Assembly: GCF_029227915.1 (NCBI RefSeq)
Contig: NC_079879.1
Location: 21,778,501-21,842,500 of the forward strand
Source of the DNA: Hydractinia symbiolongicarpus
Lineage: Eukaryota; Cnidaria; Hydrozoa; Anthoathecata; Hydractiniidae
Reading direction: 5' to 3'
Length of the DNA: 64,000 nt
Shown in pieces: positions 1-10,900 of this stretch; position 1 is the first letter of the stretch, and every line of letters begins with the position of its first letter. A program made the translations under genes and the position numbers. Below the pieces are notes generated by a model. It worked only from the letters and a program-made list of their open reading frames with translations. It did not search any database and was not told the origin of the DNA.

Positions 1-486
1 TATACAATTAAAATCATTCATATTCATATTTAAAAATTGTAATCATTAAAATAATCTGTATCCATGCAAAGAGTGTACACTAATTTGTACGACAGTTTTT
101 AAATAAAGCATACTATTTAAAGCATAAATTGCAACTGTCATCGAAAAAATCTTAAGCATATTGAGCTTAGGCCATAGGAAAGAATCACCTTGAAAATTCT
201 CTGATAATTGCTAAAACAAAGTTACAACGTAATTTAATAAAAAGTTATTATGAATGGTTTAACAAAATACATTAGTATTTAAAAATAATTTAAAGTGACG
301 CTTACCACTCTCAATTTCATGAAAAATTGATATCCAAGAAAAATAAATATGCTAACTAAGTTTGCAAACACCCCCATTTTTTTAAATTAATTTTTTATAT
401 AAAAATGAACGTCTTTTGAAAGACGCATTTTAGACCACTTTTAGAAGTAGGAGATATATTTTAGAATACTTTTAAAAAATGTCTTT

Positions 487-540
487 GTAGTATATGCATT
501 TTAGATGTCTTCTAAAAGACATCTAAAATGCGTATACTAC
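487..540. repeat. 25-bp-arm hairpin in MITE-like sequence
   Basis: The arms 487-511 and 516-540 are reverse complements with one mismatch (T versus C in the ATATGC/ATACGC part), separated by the 4-nt spacer CTAA. Related short words flank it on both sides from about 400 to 700. The near-perfect pairing suggests a young foldback element or a MITE core. Confidence 0.75.
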
Positions 541-1079
541 AAGATTTGAATTTATTAACTTCCAAAGACGTATAAAAAATGTTTTTTAAAGACATTCTTT
601 AGAAGATGCATAAGAGACATCTTAAGAGCATTTTTTAACAAAAGATTTAAAAAAGATATCTAAAGTTTTAGAGTCTTAGAGATGTCTTGTGCCGGCTGGG
701 GAAGAAAGTCAATTCTCGCAATGATCAATTGGGATTGACTTTTGGATTTTTTTATTTACTTTTAAAAGTTTCTTCTGCAAAAGTTTCTTCTTTTGAATTA
801 ATTAAGAGAAACAAGCACTTGAATTAATTAAAAAAAACTTTTTTTTTATAAGGTATCTTTTTTAATAATACAAAAACAAGGTGGATGTATTCATTTTTCC
901 TATATTGTAGGAGAATAAATGATGTCTCATTTGTTAACTTTTCTGACGTTATGGCTTATCGTCAATGCTGTTAAATTGATGTCAATTTTAAAATTAGTTA
1001 AGCCATTTCATTGCACTTTTAAGTTTAAGGCTAAATAATTGGAAATTAGTGAAAATAACTGACATCATCTTCTGCATGG

Positions 1080-1300
1080 GTAACTAGGGACTACCTGGGA
1101 CCAAACTCTTATATCTCCTTACCACTGATCAAAACTATGTGATCCTATATTATTTTGATCAGTGTTTTAAGCTCTACACAATACAGGTAAAAATATTTGT
1201 GCATTGATGGGTTATTGCTGACGTCATCAAAATTCAAATGGCAGATCTTTTTGCTTTCTTTATTGTCCAAGTGAATTTTTCCTCAGGCCTTTTTGACTAG
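1080..1300 (-). repeat. Dispersed repeat family with CRE-like core, partial copy
   Basis: Shared words with the copy at 33313-33900, in the opposite orientation, include GCTGACGTCATCAAAATTC, the TTTTAAGCTCTACA stretch and a terminal TTTTTCC block, in the same order. It carries a perfect TGACGTCA palindrome at 1219-1226. No coding capacity. Confidence 0.55.
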
Positions 1301-1580
1301 TATATAATATTCTTTGCTTACACCAACAGTATTTTATTGTGGCAGTAACCCTGTTCTGTATAATTTTCAAAGCATGCATCACTGGAATTTATATTTAACA
1401 GAATTAATTATTCACGTGATAAACTTTATTGTGTGCCAGAAGAATTTTGATATGACATTATTTTTGCAAAAAGGGTGCACAGAAGGCCGAAATTCACGAA
1501 TGTTACTCCAATTAAAGTAGTTATGTGCAATTATCTCTATCTATAATTTTTAAGTTCTTCTCTTTTTTATATTTCTTCAG

Positions 1581-3493
1581 AGAGTACAAGAAGAAGCTTC
1601 CATATGATATGATCTGCCAATTGGCCCATTCAATACTTGATGGAACTGTCTTTGAAATTGCTATTGGCCTTAAGGATATTCAACGTATAACAGAGAAGAA
1701 CCTGCTAAAGAGAAGAAATGTTGTAGTAAATGATCACAGACGTAGGATATTTGTTATTCTTACTACATCTCTTGACCTCTTGTGTAAAATAAACATGGAA
1801 ACGACATATACATATATATATTTATTTATAGAAAAGAAAAGTGAAATAGTCAAACGACATGAAAAGGAAATAGAGAACTCACAAAGTAGACCACATCAAA
1901 TTCTTGTCCTAGAAAAGCAACAAAAAGAGGAAATTATTGTTAGTATATGCTTGACATTGTTTTATTCTATATACAAGATTTTGTGTATGTTTTTTATTGA
2001 TTAACAAAGCAGGGATGGATTCAATATATGCACCCATGTCACTTCAGACTACCTAGAAACAGCTATTATAACAGCTGCACCTAGACCTTGGGCCAAATTT
2101 CCTCAAGCTGTGAAATTTATTTAAACATTATAAACCAGCAGCTCTCAATTAACCTACTTAAACTGTAGGCTTATTCAGGAAAATGTTGATAAATGTATGA
2201 AGAAGTACACCTCAAAAGTTTTAGACCTGTGAGGATGTGTTGTCTTGGTCAACTATCATTGCAGATGCTGTCAATACCAAGTCTTAATAATTTGACTTGT
2301 GTGTAGGGTTGAACATGTACATTATTTTTAAAAAATACCATTTTGACAATTTGAAGTAGTAAATTCCTGTATGCATTTTGTGAAGATTAGTTTTTAACAA
2401 GTATGAGTATGATAAGCATATGATATTCTAAAGATATTCTAAATCATGTTTTACTTTAGATGTTTAAAGAAAAATGTGACAAGGAACTAACAACTTTGGA
2501 TCAAAAGCTTGTTCTTGAATTGGACCAGTTAATGTCTGATCAACAGGCAACATTACAGGTAAAACACATTTATACTTGACGTGTGAATGCGTTAATTATT
2601 TGCAGTGGAAACCTTTTGCGAGAATAAAATTTCTTGATTTTACTTTTTTTTTTAAATAATTAAAAATAAAATGTAAGGCTTTTTTTTGTTAACTCCAAAT
2701 TTTATTATTATGTTTCATGTTTTAATATTATCAATAAAACCAGTTACATAATTGGGAGTGGTTTTAATAAACGTTTGTTATTACAGGAAAAAATTAAAAT
2801 TTTTATGCTAAAATAATCGTCACTGGAAACAATATGACATAAAGTTAGTCCATTCGTCCTATAGTGAGACTTAATCTGAGATTTAAGTCATAATATCTGA
2901 CATTTGCATTGCCGTATTTCAAAATAAACAAACGTCCACAAACTTTTCTTATAGAAAATTAAAGAAAAAGTTTTATATAGTTGATCCAAGATTGTGGAAA
3001 AATGATTTTCTTCGTCCGTTTCTAGTGGCAATTACAACAATTTTTTGTTACATTTCACTACAAAAACAACAACGCTTGTTGAAATTTGTTGAGCTTAAAT
3101 TCCTGGTATAAAGGCTTTCATTTATTTTTATCATTCTGCTTCCAATTTTAAAGTGGCGTTTGATCACACTTGCCATTCCCCATTTCCCCCACATTATTAA
3201 TAAACCGCCTATCGATAATGTTCTTCCTGTGACCCATGACAAATGTTATTGAGCAGAACTACTCTTTAACTATAAATTTTTCTCTTAAAAAATGTTCGTT
3301 GAATCATGGCATATTAAGTGCTTTCATCTTGTAATATTACGAATCTTCTATGCTTGTTAAACGTGCTATCTAGTTTTTGTATTTTTTCCTTAAGCGTGCT
3401 GGATTACCATTCTTCTACATAACAAATGATCCGGAAGATATTCGTTTGCAAATGTACGTGCTGGGATTTATCATGAAGTTGGCAGCTGGGTAA
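1581..3493 (+). CDS. DGCR6: DGCR6 / gonadal (gdl) family protein, 5' end not found
   Basis: Four exons join in one frame: 1581-1741, 1832-1938, 2460-2558 and 3395-3493 (TAA), each with AG acceptor and GT donor. They encode about 155 residues, against about 220 in human DGCR6, so roughly the first 40-60 residues are on an exon I could not find. The product aligns with DGCR6 in order: LLDGTVFEI-like block (here ILDGTVFEIAIGL), the LTEKxL block (ITEKNLLKRR), NDHR, the RPH motif in SQSRPHQILVLE, the acidic-basic coiled segment DQKLVLELDQ, and the terminal FYVTTNPQEL-like block (FFYITNDPEDIRLQMYVL). DGCR6 is a small conserved animal protein encoded in the human 22q11 deletion region; its Drosophila relative gonadal is expressed in the germ line, and the molecular role is poorly defined. 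Family identity is strong; the 5' structure is open. Confidence 0.85.
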
Positions 3494-4970
3494 ATTTATG
3501 ATGTTGACTGCCGGGTAATTGAAGTTACCAAGTGGATAATTTATTAGTGTTGATGGGACAAATGTTTTCACTGAGTGTGTTCAGTGCTTTTGAATTCACA
3601 AAAAAATAGTTTATTTGAAAATTGTAAAAAATGTTTTGATATAGGACAAATGTGTATTCGACTTATCATGAATCGCAAACTTCTCGTAGCGCATAAATCC
3701 GACTGACGTTTAACAGAACTTTAACTCTATTGACTCGTTTGTCTCCTACAATTTTCCAGATTAGATGATCTTTCATAGTAGTGCGCGGCTTTTCCTTTAT
3801 TTTTCGTTTTACGAACGAAAAATAAAGGATTTTTTAAGATTATTATGCAAAGCACCTCTGTTTGGCAGTTAAAAAAACTTTCCAGCTTTTTATTCCATTT
3901 TATTATTAATGGGACGTACACATGCGTGTTGCTGATAGTGTTAATTATTTCATGGGAGGCGCACCCAGCAAAAGAACGAGTTTACGGAAATTTATCCAGC
4001 AATCCTGATCAAATACGCGAAAGAAAGGGCTTTGCTAGTCTGAAATCATCCTTAGCCAACATTATCCTTATCTGACATTTCCCAATTTCTAGGTTTTTAC
4101 AACCCCCTCCCCAGAATTTTTTAGAGATTTAAATTTATTTAGATTTACAAATATAAAAAGCCTAACAAGTCCTGGGGACGAAGTTGGGGTCTTTATTAAA
4201 AGTTTTTTACGCGGTTCGACTACAGATTTAATTATTTAAGTGTTGTAATTTTGAGAAGTGATCAAAAATGACTGTTCCCAAATATTTATTTATATATTTA
4301 GGTAATAAAAATTACGTAAAAGTAGAATACGATCTTTTACTTATATGTTGATCATCTAAATATTGCATAGGGATGCTAAAACAGCACGTGACCCCTCTTA
4401 GCTGAAAATCTTTTATTTTAGAAAAACGGAAAAAAAGTATCTTAGCATGGCATGGTAAAGCCAAATACCAAAAAAAATAAGAAGCTCTGGTGGTTAAGGG
4501 GAAAAGGTTATTTCTTAACTTCGTTGTATTGTAGAGGGAATGCTAAATCTCTTTCTGACAATCTCGTCGTCCGAGATTGTAGTATAAGAAAAAGAGTCCC
4601 TTAATAGGCCTTAGTTTAAAGAATGCCACCAATTTGGTAGACACTATTCACGAACGAGCTTCAGGTGCATTTCCACTTAAACACGAAATAGAACGTACGG
4701 AATGGGGACAGAAGGGTCAATTGTGATTTTCCGGATCGTTCCTTCGCGAACCACAAGCAGCTTTTCTGTTGCGTTGCCGCACGGAGCTGTTATTTAGTAT
4801 CTGCAATGGAGAGTTTTTGAATAGAGACCCTCAATCGCACAGTTTGTTTACATTTATGAGGTCGTCATAGGGAATAAAATCAATATGGTGGCCGTCAGCT
4901 TCACGATTTAGAATGGTTTTAACTGCTGTTTGATTCAGTATTGGTATTTTAAGGATTTTTTTTATAGAAA
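3494..4970. other. Spacer between DGCR6-like gene and CFAP58; likely CFAP58 promoter at the right end
   Basis: No exon seen. Positions 3793-3829 form a perfect 16-bp hairpin. From about 4620 to 4970 the sequence is noticeably less AT-rich and more CpG-containing than the surroundings, ending just before the candidate CFAP58 start codon. Within it, 4773-4778 is GTTGCC, an RFX X-box half site (RFX factors drive motile-cilia genes), but no good second half site follows, so this is weak. A YY1-like ATGGTGGCC word occurs near 4886. Confidence 0.35.
3793..3829. repeat. Perfect 16-bp hairpin
   Basis: Arms 3793-3808 (TCCTTTATTTTTCGTT) and 3814-3829 are exact reverse complements around a 5-nt loop. 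It could be a transcription terminator-like fold, a foldback element or chance in AT-rich DNA; no U-run follows that would support termination. Confidence 0.6.
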
Positions 4971-7900
4971 ATGGAGGTAAGCCACGTGAAGCTATGTTTA
5001 GAACATAAAATTAAAAGTTAATAAAACAACTTTAGCATTTTATAAACAGATTTGTTAATAGCTATAGGTGGCTAGCTAAATGTTACTGTTATTTTTTATT
5101 TCTTCTAGCTAGTAGATATTTTACCTTTCTGATGCTAATTTCTCTTTAAGAGTTTAGCTCTCTCTATATATAAAATGTAGATTGATTACTTCTGATTTAT
5201 TTATATCCGTTTAAATCTGATTTATTTATATCCGTTAAAATGATCTTTCCTTGAAAAAATGGTAAAATTAACATCACAATGTCTGTGTGTCTTCACCTTT
5301 TTCTCTGCCACCAGAGCAGATATAATACCAGAGTCGAAAGAGCTACCACTGAAAATGTAAACAACAAAATCCATCACAATAGCTAGCTATAGTTATTTTA
5401 ATTCTTAAAGAAATTTGACACAGGAAACACACTGCAACAAATATTTAAACTATAATAATATAATATAATAATAATATAGTATAAAATAATAAACACCTAT
5501 TAAAAATCTTAATGATTTTTCTGTGATAAGAAATCTACAGGAACCTCTTTTCGGCAAACTGTAGCATCTTTTTTCTTGCCATGTAGATACGAAAGCTAAA
5601 ACAGCTTACTGTTTACAGGCTACAAAGTTTTTTTGTTTGAGGAGAACTGTTCCCTTTACCTTATGGTAACTGTGAATGAGTTTTTATCACCACCATCTCT
5701 TAAACAGGGTAAGGGTTACTGAAGATATTGGCAATGAAAGTGAAAAACTTATTTTATTCCTTTATGACTGCAAATACATATATATCCTAACAATTTCCCA
5801 ATTTCTATTACACAAATGACCATTGACTTCTTGTTAAACTTCTGTTCTACTGTAATAGTCCACCATTTTTACATTTGTAAAAGTTTGGCAAAGTGCCTAG
5901 CATGCAGTATTTTTCAATAATAAAACCCTGAGCATGAAACAAGTTTAAAGGTCTTGAGGGAAGGGTATCGATAGATATTTTATTTATCAATAGCAGTTAT
6001 ATATATACAATTAAAATTAAAAGAAAATAAATATAAAGAAAAAGAAAATAAATATCATAATTAGTCAGGGTAACAAAATTAAAATATATAATGCTATTGA
6101 AGGGAGACCATACCTAATAGCATAAAGCTAAGGCAAAGGGTATGGCCACCCTTGGACAATTACAGTAAACGATACGAGACGCACAAAACAACACACACAT
6201 AAAAGTGGGTCAAATGATAAACAACCATGCGGGAAACAAATGGCCAAGTCTGACAATTCAGGAAGGATTAGTAAGAGGAAACAAAGTACTTTTTCAGATC
6301 ACTTCTAAGATTAAAATAATCAAGGGAGACAAATTTTCTAGTCATTAAAGACTGCAATTTATTCCAGGAATTAATGGCATTAAATCTAATTGAGTTTTTA
6401 CCAAAAGAAATAGTATTAAAGGTAGGGAGATTGATCAAACCAATTTTCTCTGCCCGAGTGCCTTGAGCATGGGTGAAGTCAACCGCAAATGTATTAAGGA
6501 TAGAAGCAGGCAATTTTTCATGAAATAGTTTATGTAAAAATAGAATATTGTGACATTTGACAATATCAGAGAATTTGAGGAGCTCAAGATTACCATACAG
6601 GTGACTGGATGATGCTCTTCGAGATTCAAAAGACATGAGTCTAATAGCAAAATTTTGCAAAACAGTAATACGATTAACATCAAGACTGTTTGGCTGACCC
6701 CAAATTTGATTACAATATTGCAAGTGTGAATGAAAAATGGCATAGTAAACTAGAATAAGAACATTTAAAGGCACAAAGTGACGAAGTTTAGCTAAAGCTC
6801 CATTGGCCCTCTTGAGCTTGGCAACAGTATCATTGATCTGAGACTTCCAGCTTAAATCAGAATCTAATAGAACACCAAGATATTTAATACAATTACTAGG
6901 TATAAGCCTTTTACCATTGATAAAAAGCCTAAAATCGTAATTAAGAGGTTTCCGTGTATGTTTAAAAACAATGTACTCAGTCTTACTAGCATTAAGAGAA
7001 ATTTTATTGGCATTGAGCCAATGGCAAAGAAGCTTGAGGTCAAAATTCATTTGTTTGGCCAGTTGTTTCAAAGATTTACTGAAGTTTAAGAGATTGGTGT
7101 CATCAGCAAAGTGATGCACCAAGGAAAAATTAATTGAACAATGCAGGTCGTTAATATAAATTAAAAATAAAAGAGGTCCTAAAACAGAGCCCTGAGGGAC
7201 ACCATGCCTGATAAGATTACTAGTTGATATATTTCCATTGATGGATACAAACTGTTGACGTCCTGTTAAGTAAGACTTAAATAGTGAGAGTGGGGTACCA
7301 CGAATTCCATAGTGAAAAAGCTTTTTAAGCAAAATTTCATGATCAACCGTATCAAAAGCCTTTTGAAGATCAATGAACACTCCACATGCATAATTTCCTT
7401 TATCAAGAGCATCCATGATTTTTTGAGAGATGTTCAGAAGTGTTTGAGAAGTCGAGTAATTTTTCCTAAAGCCAAATTGATGCTTGTAGAGGGCGTTGTT
7501 TGCTTCGAGAAAACCATACACTCGTTTGTATATGATTTTTTCATATATTTTATCAATATTTGAGAGTAAGGATATAGGTCGGTAATTTGTTAATTCTAAT
7601 TTGGACCCTTTTTTATAAATAGGGATGGTCTTGGCAGTTTTTAGGTTTGTAGGAAAAATACCAGTTGTGAAAGACAAATTAATAAGTTTTGAAAGTGGTA
7701 TAGATAATTCAGATTTAACAAGAGTTAAAATATGGGCAGGAATACTGAATGGCCCAGAAGATTTACCAGGGTCAAGGGAAGAAATGCAATGCAGAACTTC
7801 TAAATCATCAGTTGGTGAAAGAAACATCGAATTAGAAGTAGAATTTTTTAGAAAAGAGGAGAAATGTTTTCGAGTGAACGGGATATTCATTCTGATGTTA

Positions 7901-10900
7901 TCTGCAATTGAAGCAAAGTAATCATTAAAAGAATTAGCAATTGTCACTGGATCAGTTACAACAGAGTTATTAATGTTCATACAGGTGGGAGAAGCAGAAA
8001 CAGAAGAACGAACAGAAATAATATTTTTAACCCCTTTCCAAATATTGCCAATATTTTTTTGGTTATTGCTAAAATATTTATTGAGGAAATTACTCTTACT
8101 CATTCTACATAGAGATACAATTTTGTTGCGGTACTTTTTAAAACTCTCTAGCAAGGAAGACTTTAAAAGTGGATCTTTCTCTCTTAAAAAGCATTTATGC
8201 AGATGGTCTCTTTTGATTATTGAGGTAAGGATACCATTAGTAATCCAAGGATTGGATTTTTTTTTTCTTTTTTTGTTGCATGTTTTTTTTAGAGGAGCAT
8301 GATTGACCAATAGACTGTTGATACAATTGTAAAAATTGTTAAACGATAAGTTGGGATCATCTACATTCAATTGTAGGATATCATCCCAATTTTTATTGTG
8401 AAGTTCGGTGAGAAAGTCATTGTGATGAAATTTCTTCCAATCATGAACAAATATATCATCAGAGGTGTGCAAAGGATTGATTGCAGACAAGTTTTTTAAG
8501 ACTAAGAACTGAGGGAAATGGTCAGATATTGAACTTATAATATTACCAGACACAGTGTCCCACTTGGCTGAACTAAAATAAATATTATCAATAATCGTGC
8601 TAGAAACTTCAGTAACTCTTGTGGGAAGAATTATATGCGGGAGTAAGTTAAATTGCGAAGTAATATCGATGTAATCGGACACTTCTTTGACTGTTTCAGA
8701 CTTTAGAAGGTCAATATTAAAGTCTCCAAGGAGGAAGATAGACTTGTTATCTGAAGACGCTTTCTCAAGAAGAGGCAATAAAAAATGATTGTTGAACTCA
8801 TCAACAGACATCGAGGGATGTCTGTAGATGCATCCAACAATCATGTTTCTATCTTTGGCCCGTATAATTTCAATGAATTTAGATTCAAGCTCCTTGCTTT
8901 TATATGCAAGAGTATCCAGGTCGGGACGTTCAATAAATTGCAAGTGATTAGGGATGTACAAAAGAGCACCACCCTTTTCACCTTCAGTAGGTGTGTGCGT
9001 GAAGGAATAACCCGATAGATCGCAGTTAATAGGTGGGATTTTAGTCTGGAATTTGGTCTCAGTGATACCAATAACACTGAAGTCATGCCCAAGTTGACCT
9101 AACAGAATCTTTAGTTCATCAATATGTTTAGACAGAGAGGCGATATTCATATGAAAAAGGGAGAATTTATCAGAATTAACTTGAAGGGCAGAGAATTCAA
9201 TTGGATCGTAATATTTGCAGTTGACACCACCCATGGTTTCAGGATGGGGGACCTCGTTGATTTCAATAGAGTTGAGCTGGGAGAGAAACCTTTTCATTTC
9301 CATAGAGGAAAGACTCTTGTCATAAACTAAGGGGGGAGTTGTTGAGCCAAAGGGGAGAATTTTGTTGATACATTTACAACAGAACCAAAGTTCATCAGAG
9401 TTTTGGAGAGATATATAATCATCAGCATTGAGACCATTGCATTTAATATGAATCCAGAATTTACAAATATCACACTGAATAGCCTTATGATTTGAATTAA
9501 CAGACTTTCCACAGACACCACACGGAAAATTTATCATTTTTAAGTGAACACACAGAACATAAAAATATCACACAAAACGCCTTTTTTTGGCGCGAAAAAG
9601 ACACGTTTAAAAATTTACCTTATTCCAAGGAAACATCGTCATAATAATAATCTAAGTCGCTTACGTGAAAAATTTTAAAAGGTTCATCTGTTATATTTGG
9701 TTTAATAAAAACATTACCCTTCCAAGACCAAGATGATGCAATTCTACCTTCGTGATATAATTGACTGCTCATTCCCAACAGGGCTTTATAAGCTGGGCAA
9801 AGATTATCTGAAATAACAACTTTACGATGATTTACACTGTCTTTCAACTTTTTACGGTTTTCGAGCGCTTTTTCAGCCTTTTTCCTGTTGACGAACCTAA
9901 CTATAGTGCGCTTTGGAAATTTCGAGTCTCTTTCCCTCTTTGACTTTGGTAGGCGATGACAAGCCTCAATTTCGTTACAATCACAGTTAACACCGATTTC
10001 CTGAAGAATGCTTATTACTTTTGCTTCGAGATTTCGATCAGCGATATCATCTGATATGCCAATGATTTCCAGATTATTTCTTCTGGAGTATTGGTCCTGG
10101 GCGTTAATCTTCATTTCAAGGTTAATTTGAGATTCGTAAATTTCGTCGTTTTCCTTTTCAAGTAATCTAATTCTTTTTTTCATATTTTTGTTGTCGTCGA
10201 GAATTCGTTTAAGAACATTATTTTTGATTTCATCTACGCTGTCTTTTATTTCTTTCAGCCCAACCTTTTCTTTCACTTCATCCTGAACTTTTATCAAAAA
10301 TTGAACCAAATCTGGCTTTGTGAATTTATCAATTTGTGATTTAGATTTTCCCACAATGTCACTTAAGTTGGCAAGTGTAAAAGACGAAGCCATTATATCT
10401 TTATTTGAAATTAACTATTTATTTATTTAAGTTTATTATTCTAATCACTCCCCGTTGTAGATAGAGAAGTTTTACATCCGCTTATAGCTTATGAACACGT
10501 CCGTTCGCTACGATGTCTTGCTATCAACCGAAAGGTAACCGCTACGATGTCTTGAAACCGCTACGATGTCTTGCTATCAACCGAAAGGTTGTAGATAGAT
10601 AGATGTGCATATTTTACATGGCTAGCCTCACAAATATCGAGGAATATACCCTGTCTATTATTTCCAGGAGGGGCCATGGCGTAGATGGAGAGTCCTAGAG
10701 TATTTAATGCTCATTTTGAGCTACGCAGACCCAATTAGAGCCCGCGCTCTACTAGACAACTCCCGGCAACATCCAACGGCCCACACAGTGTGCCATCTTC
10801 CCAATTTCCCTCACATGGCTTGGGTTAACCCGGGGCTATGGTAACATTCACTCACCCATGTTGAATCGCCGTCAAGAGGAATCGAACCTCGGTCTCCCGC

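Larger units (their letters stand above)
1..1580. other. AT-rich intergenic stretch with palindromic repeats
   Basis: I see no convincing coding exon here. Positions 400-700 are built of repeated short words (AGACGCATTTTAGA-like) around a strong hairpin at 487-540, and end near 700 in a GTGCCGGCTGGGG motif, so this part is probably a decayed MITE-like element. Positions about 1080-1300 match, in reverse orientation, the dispersed repeat found at 33313-33900. The missing 5' exon(s) of the DGCR6-like gene should lie here or upstream of the window, but I could not identify them. Confidence 0.5.
5990..10600 (-). mobile_element. Full-length CR1/L2-like non-LTR retrotransposon
   Basis: Read on the minus strand, the element has a 5' UTR with tandem repeats (about 10600-10394), ORF1 (10393-9620), an 82-bp spacer, ORF2 (9537-6268), and a 3' UTR ending in an AT-rich tail of degenerate AAATAAATAT units near 5990-6060. 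Both ORFs are open with no frameshift or stop. The RT has the FADD active site typical of the Jockey/CR1/L2 group. It lies antisense inside CFAP58 intron 1. I could not define target-site duplications; the ends are approximate to some tens of bases. Confidence 0.85.

Noticed and set aside
1314-1520. 68-residue ORF upstream of the DGCR6 exons as a candidate first exon
   Set aside because: Its sequence shows no DGCR6-like coiled N-terminus and no suitable donor in the phase required by the exon at 1581.
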